Source of the DNA: Rhodospirillaceae bacterium
GTDB taxonomy: Bacteria > Pseudomonadota > Alphaproteobacteria > Kiloniellales > DSM-21159
Length of the DNA stretch: 64,000 bases
Direction of reading: 5' to 3'
NCBI GenBank assembly: GCA_006969625.1
Contig: CP030885.1
Coordinates: forward strand, 2,863,430-2,927,429
This document shows positions 55,441 through 64,000 of this stretch, in pieces. A model generated the notes under the pieces. That model did no database searches and had not been told where the DNA came from. It saw only the letters and a list, made by a program, of their open reading frames with translations. Within the stretch, counting starts at the first letter, position 1; the number at the start of each line of letters is the position of its first letter. A program made the position numbers and the translations under genes.

Positions 55441-55575
55441 GAAGAGAAAAGATGCGGGCGGCGGCGCGCGAGAGGCGCGGTTTGTGAAGCCCCATCAACG
55501 GGTCAGAAGCGGCAGTTCCCCTCGACTTCCGACCGCCCGCGACCGGATGGGCGGGAACCGACAGGCAGGCGATCC

Positions 55576-56829
55576 ATGCGCACCCGCTACAACGTCTTCT
55601 CCCTCGCGCGCAACGCCATGCGGCACCACGCCGACTGGCCCAAGGCCTGGCGCTCGCCGGAGCCCAAGCCGGCCTACGACGCGGTGATCGTCGGCGGCGG
55701 CGGCCATGGCCTGGCGACGGCCTACTACCTGGCCAAGGAGCACAGGCTGACCGACGTCGCGGTGCTGGAGCGCGGCTGGCTGGGCGGCGGCAACACCGGG
55801 CGCAACACCACCATCGTGCGCTCGAACTACCTGTGGGACGAGTCGGCCGCGCTCTACGAGCACGCCATGAAGCTGTGGGAGGGCCTGAGCCAGGACCTCA
55901 ACTACAACGTGATGTTCTCCCAGCGCGGCGTGCTGAACCTGGCGCACAATCAGCACGACCTGCGCGAGGTCTCGCGGCGGGTCAACGCCAATCGCCTGAA
56001 CGGCATCGATTCGGAGTTCCTCGACGCCAAGGGGGTCAAGGACTACTGCCCGGTCATCGACCTGCGCGGCGGCGGGCGCTACCCGGTGCTCGGCGCCAGC
56101 CTGCAGCGCCGCGGCGGCACCGCCCGCCACGACGCGGTCGCCTGGGGCTATGCCCGTGCCGCCGACGCGCTGGGCGTCGACATCATCCAGGAATGCCCGG
56201 TCGAGGGCTTCCGCATCTCCAACGGCCGTATCCAGGGCGTGCAGACCGGCAAGGGCTACATCGAGGCCAAGAAGGTCGGCCTGGTGCCGGCCGGTCATGC
56301 CAGCGTGCTGGCCGAGCGGGCCGGCTTCCGCCTGCCGGTCACCTCCGTGCCGCTGCAGGCGCTGGTCAGCGAGCCGGTCAAACCGGTCATCGACTGCGTC
56401 GTCATGTCCGGCGCGGTGCACGCCTACGTCAGCCAGTCGGACAAGGGCGAGCTGGTGATCGGCGCCGGCGTCGACAAGTACGTCGGCTACGGCCAGCGCG
56501 GCAGCATTCCGGTGACCGAGGAAACGATCGCCGCGGTTTGCGAACTGTTCCCGATCTTCCGGCGCATGCGCATGTTGCGCAACTGGGGCGGCATCGTCGA
56601 CACCTGCCCGGATGCCAGCCCGATCATCGGCAAAACCCCGGTCGAGGGGCTCTACATCAACTGCGGCTGGGGCACCGGCGGCTTCAAGGCGACGCCCGGC
56701 TCCGGCCACGTCTTCGCGCACACCATCGCAACCGACCGACCGCACGCGATCAACGCGCCCTTCGGCCTGGAGCGCTTCCGCACCGGCTACTTGATCGACG
56801 AGCACGGCGCCGCCGCCGTCGCTCATTGA
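55576..56829 (+). CDS. soxB: sarcosine oxidase beta subunit
   Basis: FAD-binding catalytic subunit of heterotetrameric sarcosine oxidase: sarcosine to glycine, with the methyl group passed to folate and H2O2 formed. 417 residues. FAD loop [16 protein letters not shown] near residue 36. His185 in [13 protein letters not shown] matches the residue that holds FMN covalently in the family. C-terminal [14 protein letters not shown] closes the FAD domain. First gene of soxBDAG. Confidence 0.95.
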   Translation: MRTRYNVFSLARNAMRHHADWPKAWRSPEPKPAYDAVIVGGGGHGLATAYYLAKEHRLTDVAVLERGWLGGGNTGRNTTIVRSNYLWDESAALYEHAMKLWEGLSQDLNYNVMFSQRGVLNLAHNQHDLREVSRRVNANRLNGIDSEFLDAKGVKDYCPVIDLRGGGRYPVLGASLQRRGGTARHDAVAWGYARAADALGVDIIQECPVEGFRISNGRIQGVQTGKGYIEAKKVGLVPAGHASVLAERAGFRLPVTSVPLQALVSEPVKPVIDCVVMSGAVHAYVSQSDKGELVIGAGVDKYVGYGQRGSIPVTEETIAAVCELFPIFRRMRMLRNWGGIVDTCPDASPIIGKTPVEGLYINCGWGTGGFKATPGSGHVFAHTIATDRPHAINAPFGLERFRTGYLIDEHGAAAVAH

Positions 56830-56863
56830 CGCAACCGCCCCTCCTGCAAGGGTTCCCGCGGCC

Positions 56864-57157
56864 ATGCTGCTGATCGACTGTCCCCACTGCGGCCCGCGCG
56901 CCGAGGTCGAGTTCTCCTACGGCAACGAGGCGCACATCGCCCGGCCGCTGGAGCCCGAGGCTTTGTCCGACGAGGCCTGGGCCGACTACCTCTTCATGAA
57001 GACCAACCGGAAAGGGATCATGCTGGAGCGCTGGGTGCACAGCCATGGCTGCCGCCGCTGGTTCAACGTGGCGCGCGACACGCTGACCTACGAGATTCTG
57101 GCGGTCTATCCAATGGGTGCCGCGCCGCCCGCCCTGCCCGAGCGCAACTACCTGTAA
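56864..57157 (+). CDS. soxD: sarcosine oxidase delta subunit
   Basis: 97-residue zinc-binding subunit. Ligand candidates: Cys6 and Cys9 (DCPHCG) and the HSHGCRRWF motif near residue 60. Length and the LEPEALSDEAWADYLFMKTN block are typical. Thirty-four bp after soxB. Confidence 0.95.
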   Translation: MLLIDCPHCGPRAEVEFSYGNEAHIARPLEPEALSDEAWADYLFMKTNRKGIMLERWVHSHGCRRWFNVARDTLTYEILAVYPMGAAPPALPERNYL

Positions 57158-57199
57158 CCCCCTGTCTGGAAAACCCCTTCTCTGGAAAGAGTGCGGCCG

Positions 57200-60100
57200 A
57201 TGGCCCAAATCTCTCGACTTCCGCACGGCGGCCTGATCGACCGCAGCCGCACGCTGGAGTTCACCTTCGAGGGGCGCCGCTACCGCGGCCACCCGGGCGA
57301 CACTCTGGCCTCGGCGCTGCTGGCGAACGGCGTGCACTTCGTCGCGCGCTCCTTCAAGTACCATCGGCCACGCGGCATCTTCTCCGCCGGCGCCGAGGAG
57401 CCGAATGCGCTGGTGCAGCTCGGCACCGACCCGCGCACCGAGCCGAACCTGCGCGCCACCCAGGTCGAACTCTATGACGGCCTGACGGCCGATCCGCAGC
57501 ACTGCTGGCCCTCGCTCGACTTCGACGTCGGCGAGGTCAACGACAAGCTGGCGCGCTTCTTCCCGGCCGGCTTCTACTACAAGACCTTCATGTGGCCGCA
57601 GGCCATGTGGATGAAGTACGAGGCCGTCATCCGCAGCGCCGCCGGCCTCGGCAAGGCGCCGAGCAAGCCCGACCCCGACCGCTACGACAAGACCTACGCC
57701 CATACCGACGTCCTGGTGGTCGGCGGTGGCCCGGCCGGCCTCTGCGCGGCGCTGGCGGCGGCGCGCACGGGCGCCCGCGTGGTGCTGGCCGAGCAGGACG
57801 CGCGGCTGGGCGGCTGGCTGCTCGGCGAGCCGGAACTGGAGATCGACGGCCGGCCGGCGCTCGACTGGGTCGCCGGCGTCGGGGCTGAGCTGGCGGGCTA
57901 CCCGGACGTGACGGTGCTGACCCGCACCCAGTGCTTCGGCGCCTACGACCACAACTTCTTCGCCCTCAACGAGAAGGTCACCGACCACCTGGCCGAGGCC
58001 GAGCGCGACCCGGCCCTGCCGCGCCAGCGCCTGATCAAGCTGCGCGCCAGGCAGGCGATCTTCTGCACCGGCGCCATCGAGCGCCCGCTGGTGTTCCGCG
58101 ACAACGACCGTCCCGGCATCATGCTGGCGGGCGCGGCCAAGACCTACGTGAACCGCTACGCGGTTAAGCCGGGCGAGAAGGCGGTGGTCTTCACCAACAA
58201 CGACAGCGGCTACGGCGCCGCGCTCGCGCTGCACGCCGCCGGCGGCAAGGTGGCCGTGGTCGACCTGCGCGAAGTGCCGAGCGGCCTGTTGTGCGAGCGG
58301 GCGCAGGCGAAGGGCCTCGACGTCTTCTCCGGCCATGCGGTGATCGGCACCGACGGCGGCAGGCGGGTCTCCGGCTGCCGCATCGCCCCCCTGGACGAAA
58401 GCGGCAAGCGGGTCTTCGGCCGAGGCACGCCGCTGGACTGCGACCTGCTGGTCTCGTCCGGCGGCTGGTCGCCGAGCGTCCACCTCTTCGCCCAGGCCAA
58501 GGGCAAGCTGGTCTGGGACGAGGGTCAGGCCTGCTTCGTGCCCGGCGAGGCGGCGCGTCCAGACCAGCGCGTCGCCGGCGCAGCCAACGGCGCCTTCGAC
58601 CTCGGCGCCTGCCTGGAACAGGGCCACACGGCCGGCGCCACCGCCGCGGCGTCCGCCGGCTTCGAGGGAGATGCCGGCGCCGCACCGCGCGGCGAGGCCC
58701 CCGGCTTCCTGCCGGCGCGCTTCCTCTACCTCGTCCCGTCCGACACGCCGCTCGGCCAGGGCGGCAAGCACTTCGTCGACCTGCAGAACGACGTCGCCGC
58801 CAGCGACCTGACCCTGGCACTGCGCGAGGGCTACAGCTCGATCGAGCACGTCAAGCGCTACACCACGACCGGGATGGGCACGGACCAGGGCAAGACCGGC
58901 AACCTCAACGCCATCGGCATCGTCGCCGAGCAGCTCGGCAAGCCGCTGCCCGAGGTCGGCGTCACCACCTTCCGCCTGCCCTACACGCCGGTCACCTTCG
59001 GCATCTTCGCCGGGCGCGACGTGGACGACCTGCTCGATCCGGTGCGCACCACGCCGATGCACGCCTGGCACACGGCCAACGGGGCGGTCTTCGAGGACGT
59101 GGGCCAGTGGAAGCGACCCTGGTACTACGCCAAGCCCGGCGAGCGCATGCACGACGCCGTGCAACGCGAGTCGAAGGCGGTGCGCGACTCTCTGGGAATG
59201 CTCGACGCCTCGACGCTGGGCAAGATCGACATCCAGGGGCCGGACGCCGCCGAGTTCCTCAACCGCGTCTACACCAACGCCTGGAGCAAGCTGGCCGTCG
59301 GCAAGGCCCGCTACGGCCTGATGCTGAAGGAAGACGGCATGGTGATGGACGACGGGGTGACCGCCCGGCTGGGTGAGCAGCACTTCCTGATGTCGACCAC
59401 CACCGGCAATGCGGCGTCCGTGCTGGCCCACCTGGAGGAGTGGCTGCAGACCGAGTGGCCCGACCTGAAGGTCTATCTCACCAGCGTCACCGAACAGTGG
59501 GCGACCCTGCAGCTTGCCGGGCCGCACGCGCGTGACCTGCTGGCCAAGTTCACCGAGCTCGACCTCTCGCCCGAGGCCTTCGGCTTCATGCAGGTGAAGA
59601 CCGCCGAAGTGATGGGGGTTCCCGCGCGCATCTTCCGCATCTCCTTCACCGGCGAGCTGTCCTACGAGGTCAACGTGCCCGCGTCCACCGGCCTGGCCGT
59701 CTGGGAGGCCTTCATGCGCGAAGGCGCCGAATTCGGCATCACCCCCTTCGGCACCGAGACCATGCACGTGCTGCGCGCCGAAAAGGGCTTCATCATCGTC
59801 GGCCAGGAGGCCGACGGCTCGGTCACGCCGCCCGACTTGGGCATGGAGGGGCTGTGCTCGAAGACCAAGGACTTCATCGGCAAGCGCTCGCTCGCGCGGC
59901 CCGACATGCAGCTCCCCGACCGCAAGCAGCTCGTCGGGCTGGAAACGCTCGATCCCCAGGAGGTCCTGCCCGAGGGCGCCCAGCTCACCGAGACGGTCCC
60001 CGACACGCCGCGGCCGAAGTCGCCGGTGCCGATGCTCGGCCACGTTACATCCAGCTACCTGAGCCCCAACCTCGGCCGCTCGATCGCCCTGGCGCTGGTC

Positions 60101-60223
60101 AAGGGCGGGCGCGACCGCATGGGCGCTATGCTCTACGCGCCGCTCGCCGACGGCCGGGCCATCGCCTGCCGGATCGTCGCCCCAGTATTCCACGATCCCG
60201 ACGGGGAGAAGATGCGTGCCTGA
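57200..60223 (+). CDS. soxA: sarcosine oxidase alpha subunit
   Basis: 1007 residues from the ATG at 57200, with GGAAAGAG upstream (a GTG at 57191 is also open). Domains in order: a ferredoxin-like fold without cluster cysteines (about 15-105, RGHPGDTLASALLANG), an NAD-binding Rossmann part (VLVVGGGPAGLCAALAAAR near residue 175), and a C-terminal GcvT-like folate-binding domain (about 620-1000), where the one-carbon unit meets tetrahydrofolate. The gap to soxD contains a small imperfect duplication (CTGGAAA twice). Confidence 0.95.
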   Translation: MAQISRLPHGGLIDRSRTLEFTFEGRRYRGHPGDTLASALLANGVHFVARSFKYHRPRGIFSAGAEEPNALVQLGTDPRTEPNLRATQVELYDGLTADPQHCWPSLDFDVGEVNDKLARFFPAGFYYKTFMWPQAMWMKYEAVIRSAAGLGKAPSKPDPDRYDKTYAHTDVLVVGGGPAGLCAALAAARTGARVVLAEQDARLGGWLLGEPELEIDGRPALDWVAGVGAELAGYPDVTVLTRTQCFGAYDHNFFALNEKVTDHLAEAERDPALPRQRLIKLRARQAIFCTGAIERPLVFRDNDRPGIMLAGAAKTYVNRYAVKPGEKAVVFTNNDSGYGAALALHAAGGKVAVVDLREVPSGLLCERAQAKGLDVFSGHAVIGTDGGRRVSGCRIAPLDESGKRVFGRGTPLDCDLLVSSGGWSPSVHLFAQAKGKLVWDEGQACFVPGEAARPDQRVAGAANGAFDLGACLEQGHTAGATAAASAGFEGDAGAAPRGEAPGFLPARFLYLVPSDTPLGQGGKHFVDLQNDVAASDLTLALREGYSSIEHVKRYTTTGMGTDQGKTGNLNAIGIVAEQLGKPLPEVGVTTFRLPYTPVTFGIFAGRDVDDLLDPVRTTPMHAWHTANGAVFEDVGQWKRPWYYAKPGERMHDAVQRESKAVRDSLGMLDASTLGKIDIQGPDAAEFLNRVYTNAWSKLAVGKARYGLMLKEDGMVMDDGVTARLGEQHFLMSTTTGNAASVLAHLEEWLQTEWPDLKVYLTSVTEQWATLQLAGPHARDLLAKFTELDLSPEAFGFMQVKTAEVMGVPARIFRISFTGELSYEVNVPASTGLAVWEAFMREGAEFGITPFGTETMHVLRAEKGFIIVGQEADGSVTPPDLGMEGLCSKTKDFIGKRSLARPDMQLPDRKQLVGLETLDPQEVLPEGAQLTETVPDTPRPKSPVPMLGHVTSSYLSPNLGRSIALALVKGGRDRMGAMLYAPLADGRAIACRIVAPVFHDPDGEKMRA

Positions 60224-60851
60224 GGCCCTTCTGCGCCGCTCGGCGCTCGCCCACCTGGAGCCGACCGAGACCACAGCGCGCGCGCCGGCGCACGGCATCG
60301 CCCTGCGCGAAAAGCCGCTGCCGGCGCTGCTGAACCTGCGCCTCGACCCACGCGAAACAGGGGCGACAGAGCGGGTACAGACGGCGCTCGGCCTGGCCCT
60401 GCCCGAGATGGGCAGGAGCAGCAGCGAAGGCGGCCATGTCGCCTACCGCCTCGGCCCGGACGAATTCTGGATCGCCGCCGAGGGCACCTCCGCCGAAGTG
60501 GAATCGCGTTTGCGCAGCGCACTCGAGGGCCTGCACGCCGCCGTCACCGAGATCGGCGAGGGCTGGGCGCAGATCGAGGTCTCGGGCCGCCAGGCGCGGG
60601 CCCTGATGGCCAAGGGCTGCCCGCTGGACTTCCATCCACGCGTTTTCCTCGCCGGCGAGGTCAAGCAGTCGCTGATCGCCAAGGCCGACTGCGTCTACCG
60701 GCTGGTCGCCGACGAGGATTCGGGCGGGCCCGTCTTCGAACTCACCGTCCGCCGCAGCTTCGCCGACTACGTCTGGCGCTGGCTGCACGACGCGGCCGGG
60801 GAATATGGAGTGAGCGTGGTAGGCGCTTCGCCCCGATCGCCTTCATCCTGA
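60216..60851 (+). CDS. soxG: sarcosine oxidase gamma subunit
   Basis: 211 residues from a GTG that overlaps the soxA end by 8 bp. GcvT-like small subunit; blocks LGPDEFWIAAEG and DFHPRVFLAGEVKQSLIAKADC are characteristic. Its last codons and TGA stop lie in the left arm of a palindromic element. Confidence 0.92.
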   Translation: MPEALLRRSALAHLEPTETTARAPAHGIALREKPLPALLNLRLDPRETGATERVQTALGLALPEMGRSSSEGGHVAYRLGPDEFWIAAEGTSAEVESRLRSALEGLHAAVTEIGEGWAQIEVSGRQARALMAKGCPLDFHPRVFLAGEVKQSLIAKADCVYRLVADEDSGGPVFELTVRRSFADYVWRWLHDAAGEYGVSVVGASPRSPSS

Positions 60852-60958
60852 GGAGCGGCGCAATGCGCCGTGTTTCATGCGTTCACCAAGATGCGGTCGG
60901 GACGGACCGTCGCTTCGTCCTTCGAGACGGCCGCTTTCGCGGCCTCCTCGGGATGAAG
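60841..60958. repeat. palindromic REP-like element overlapping the soxG stop
   Basis: Outer arms CTTCATCCTGAGGAG (60841-60855) and CTCCTCGGGATGAAG (60944-60958) match 14 of 15 when inverted. Inner small hairpins are CGGCGCA/TGCGCCG (about 60857-60870) and GGCCGC/GCGGCC (about 60929-60944). The soxG TGA is bases 60849-60851. Similar CATCCTGAGGA...TCGAAGGA palindromes are common between genes in alphaproteobacteria. Confidence 0.8.
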
Positions 60959-60984
60959 CCGAGAGGGAGCCGGGGCGGCTCTCC

Positions 60985-62010
60985 CTAAAGATACCACTCG
61001 GCCAGATCGATGCTGGTCTCGACGCCGAGCTTGTCGTAGGTGGTCTCCAGCCACCTCTCGGCCGTCTCGCGGCCGATGTCGCGCAGCCACTCCAGGAACT
61101 GGCGCGACGGCGTCAGCTTGGAGTGGACGCTCAAGTCGCGCATGGTCGCCTCCGCCTCGATGGCGTGGATCAGCATGCGCTTCATCGGGCGATGCACGAC
61201 CTGGCCCTTGTCGATCATGTCGGTGACGAAGGCGATGGCCCGCATCTCGCGCATCAGCGAGGAGTTGAAGGAGACCTCGTTGACGCGATTGAGGATGTCG
61301 AAGGCCTCGGTCGGCACCTCGGGGCGGTACAGCGGATTGATGTGAACGATCGCCACGTCGCGACTTTGGCAATTGTAGATCAGCGGGTAGATCGCCGGGT
61401 TACCCGTGTAGCCACCGTCCCAATAGGCCTCGCCCTCGATCTCGACGGCCTGGAACAGCATCGGCAGGCAGGCCGAAGCCATCACCGCCTCGGCGCTGAT
61501 CTCGGTGGACCCGAAGACGCGGATCTTCCCGCTGCGCACGTTGGTGGCCGAGACGAAAAGGCGGATCGGGCAGTAGCTCTGCAGTCCGGCGAAGTCGACC
61601 TGTTCGCGCAGCAGGCTCAGCAGCGGGTTCAGGTTCAGCGGGTTGAACTGGTAGGGCGAGACCAGGCGGGTCATCACCTCGAAGGCCAAGTGCCCCGGTG
61701 TCGGCGCGCCCCAGTCGCCGAACAGCAGGCCGAAGGGGTTGACCTGGGTCGGCGCGAAGGCGGCAAGGTCGGCGATCCGTCGCCAAAAGCTGGCCAGCGC
61801 CTCACGCCCGCCGACGCGCCCGCCGCTCATCAGCCCGTGGGCAACGACGGCGGCGTTCATCGCGCCGGCCGAGGTGGCGGTCAGCCCCTCGAAGTCGACG
61901 CGCTCGTCCTCCAGCAGGCGGTCGAGCACGCCCCAGGCGAAGGCGCCGTGCGCACCCCCGCCCTGCAGCGCGAGGTTGATCGTCTTCGGCGCGGCGGCGG
62001 GCGCAGGCAT
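60985..62010 (-). CDS. patatin-like phospholipase
   Basis: 341 residues. Oxyanion loop GGGAHGAF, nucleophile motif ATSAGAMNA (first Gly of GxSxG is Ala, as in one subgroup) and the dyad Asp in YWDGGYTGNP. The bulk matches bacterial patatins of about 340 residues, presumed cytosolic lipid acyl hydrolases. No signal peptide. Nineteen bp after guaB on the minus strand, with CAGGGGG upstream, so possibly read through from guaB. Confidence 0.9.
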   Translation of the reverse strand: MPAPAAAPKTINLALQGGGAHGAFAWGVLDRLLEDERVDFEGLTATSAGAMNAAVVAHGLMSGGRVGGREALASFWRRIADLAAFAPTQVNPFGLLFGDWGAPTPGHLAFEVMTRLVSPYQFNPLNLNPLLSLLREQVDFAGLQSYCPIRLFVSATNVRSGKIRVFGSTEISAEAVMASACLPMLFQAVEIEGEAYWDGGYTGNPAIYPLIYNCQSRDVAIVHINPLYRPEVPTEAFDILNRVNEVSFNSSLMREMRAIAFVTDMIDKGQVVHRPMKRMLIHAIEAEATMRDLSVHSKLTPSRQFLEWLRDIGRETAERWLETTYDKLGVETSIDLAEWYL

Positions 62011-62029
62011 GCCGGCGACCGCCCCCTGC

Positions 62030-63556
<1,527 letters not shown>

Positions 63557-63732
63557 GGCGCGCGGCCCGGGCCCGGCGGCATAGCCCCCTTGCGCCAGGC
63601 CGTCAGTTGGACTTGGCTAGCCGTGACATGGAACTGGGATGCCCTGCCGAGCGATCAAGAGGGTGTGGCCGGCGGTTGCCGGACGCGCCTGGCGCCGGCG
63701 CGCGCATCCGGATGGCGGAGGACGTACTGCAC

Positions 63733-64000
63733 ATGAAGGCACCGATCACCCGAATCGTCGTCGCGGACGGATGCCGCGCGCGCCTCTTCACCAACCGCGG
63801 CGTCGGGAAGGGCTTGGAGCCCGCCGATCCGGCAGAGCTGGGCGCCGACCACCCGCCTGCCCGGGACATCGTCAGCGACCGCCCCGGCGCCACCAGGGAC
63901 CGGCACGGCGAGGCCCTGCACGCCTATGCCCCGACCACGGATCCCAAGGACCACGAGAAGGAGAAGTTCGTGTTGCACCTGGGTCGGCTGCTCAGCGAGC
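63733..64000 (+). CDS. host attachment family protein, N-terminal part (runs off window)
   Basis: Open from the ATG at 63733 (or an in-frame ATG at 63712) to the end without a stop. It reads ITRIVVADGCRARLFTNRG, then an acidic linker, RDRHGEALHAYAPTTDPKDHEKEKF and HLGRLLSE. The V-V-A-D-x-x-x-A-R-x-F opening and the D-P-x-x-H-E-K-E-x-F block match the family annotated as required for attachment to host cells (Host_attach). Real function unknown; those proteins look like release-factor-related folds. Divergent from guaB. Confidence 0.7.
   Translation, partial: MKAPITRIVVADGCRARLFTNRGVGKGLEPADPAELGADHPPARDIVSDRPGATRDRHGEALHAYAPTTDPKDHEKEKFVLHLGRLLSE

Noticed and set aside
57158..57199. Small duplication (CTGGAAA twice) between soxD and soxA as a regulatory site
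   Set aside because: Too short and imperfect; it is more simply a slippage duplication near the soxA ribosome site.
56750..60298. A very long open frame (about 1180 codons) antisense to soxA and soxG
   Set aside because: It mirrors the codon pattern of the sense genes in GC-rich DNA, has no recognisable domain, and the sense frames encode complete sarcosine oxidase subunits.

Overview
The window is a 64 kb, strongly GC-rich, gene-dense piece of a bacterial chromosome. The gene neighbourhoods (rpsF-rpsR-rplI, fabD-fabG-acpP-fabF-mltG-yicC-gmk, lptG-lptD-surA-rsmA, divK-pleD-rpmG, alr-mlaE-mlaF-radA-cvpA-purF) and marker families (DivK, a PleD-type diguanylate cyclase, EipB/DUF1849, LptD) point to an alphaproteobacterium, most likely a Rhodospirillales-like lineage. 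That placement is inferred from gene content and order, not from a search. I see no rRNA, tRNA, CRISPR array, transposase or prophage.

Layout. Bases 1-6.6 kb: 3' part of topA, rnr, an S41 lipoprotein protease and a NUDIX hydrolase. 6.6-13 kb: smpB and dapA (minus), then a soluble lytic transglycosylase, a haloacid dehalogenase, an alpha/beta hydrolase and a Thr/Ser dehydratase. 13-17 kb: bactofilin plus M23 peptidase, and pepA (minus). 17.5-23.2 kb: envelope biogenesis run lptG-lptD-surA-rsmA. 23.2-30.2 kb: minus-strand gmk, yicC, mltG, fabF, acpP, fabG, fabD, interrupted by one opposite-strand SDR. 30.5-42.8 kb: plus-strand ribosomal, replication and cell-envelope housekeeping (rpsF, rpsR, rplI, cfa, dnaB, alr, mlaE, mlaF, radA, cvpA, purF, a DUF2937-like protein, an SDR). 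42.9-49.3 kb: rpmG, the cell-cycle signalling pair divK-pleD, a ROK kinase, dinB, eipB and a 2-hydroxyacid dehydrogenase. 49.4-60.9 kb: the most accessory-looking part, a methylamine/one-carbon island with a glutamine amidotransferase, two GlxA-type AraC regulators, a MarR regulator, a MetF-like protein, an HD-domain metalloprotein, a GFA-family protein and the heterotetrameric sarcosine oxidase soxB-soxD-soxA-soxG. 61-64 kb: patatin, guaB and the start of a host-attachment family gene.

How it fits together. Sarcosine oxidase yields glycine and a one-carbon unit delivered to tetrahydrofolate. A MetF-like folate enzyme and a GFA-type (formaldehyde-linked) protein sit in a tight operon nearby, with an HD protein that carries a complete six-ligand candidate diiron site. 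The two flanking GlxA-type regulators have nearly matching DNA-binding domains. This island is the best candidate for something not yet described.

The most unusual non-coding signal is a set of repeats sitting exactly on stop codons. A 137-140 bp double-hairpin element occurs twice in opposite orientation, and three of its four flanking genes end inside its terminal CTAG. A different palindromic element supplies the stop codon of soxG. Two short tandem repeats start at or across the stop codons of cfa and the 2-hydroxyacid dehydrogenase. The two copies of the large element differ by paired, compensatory changes, which suggests the folded structure is maintained.
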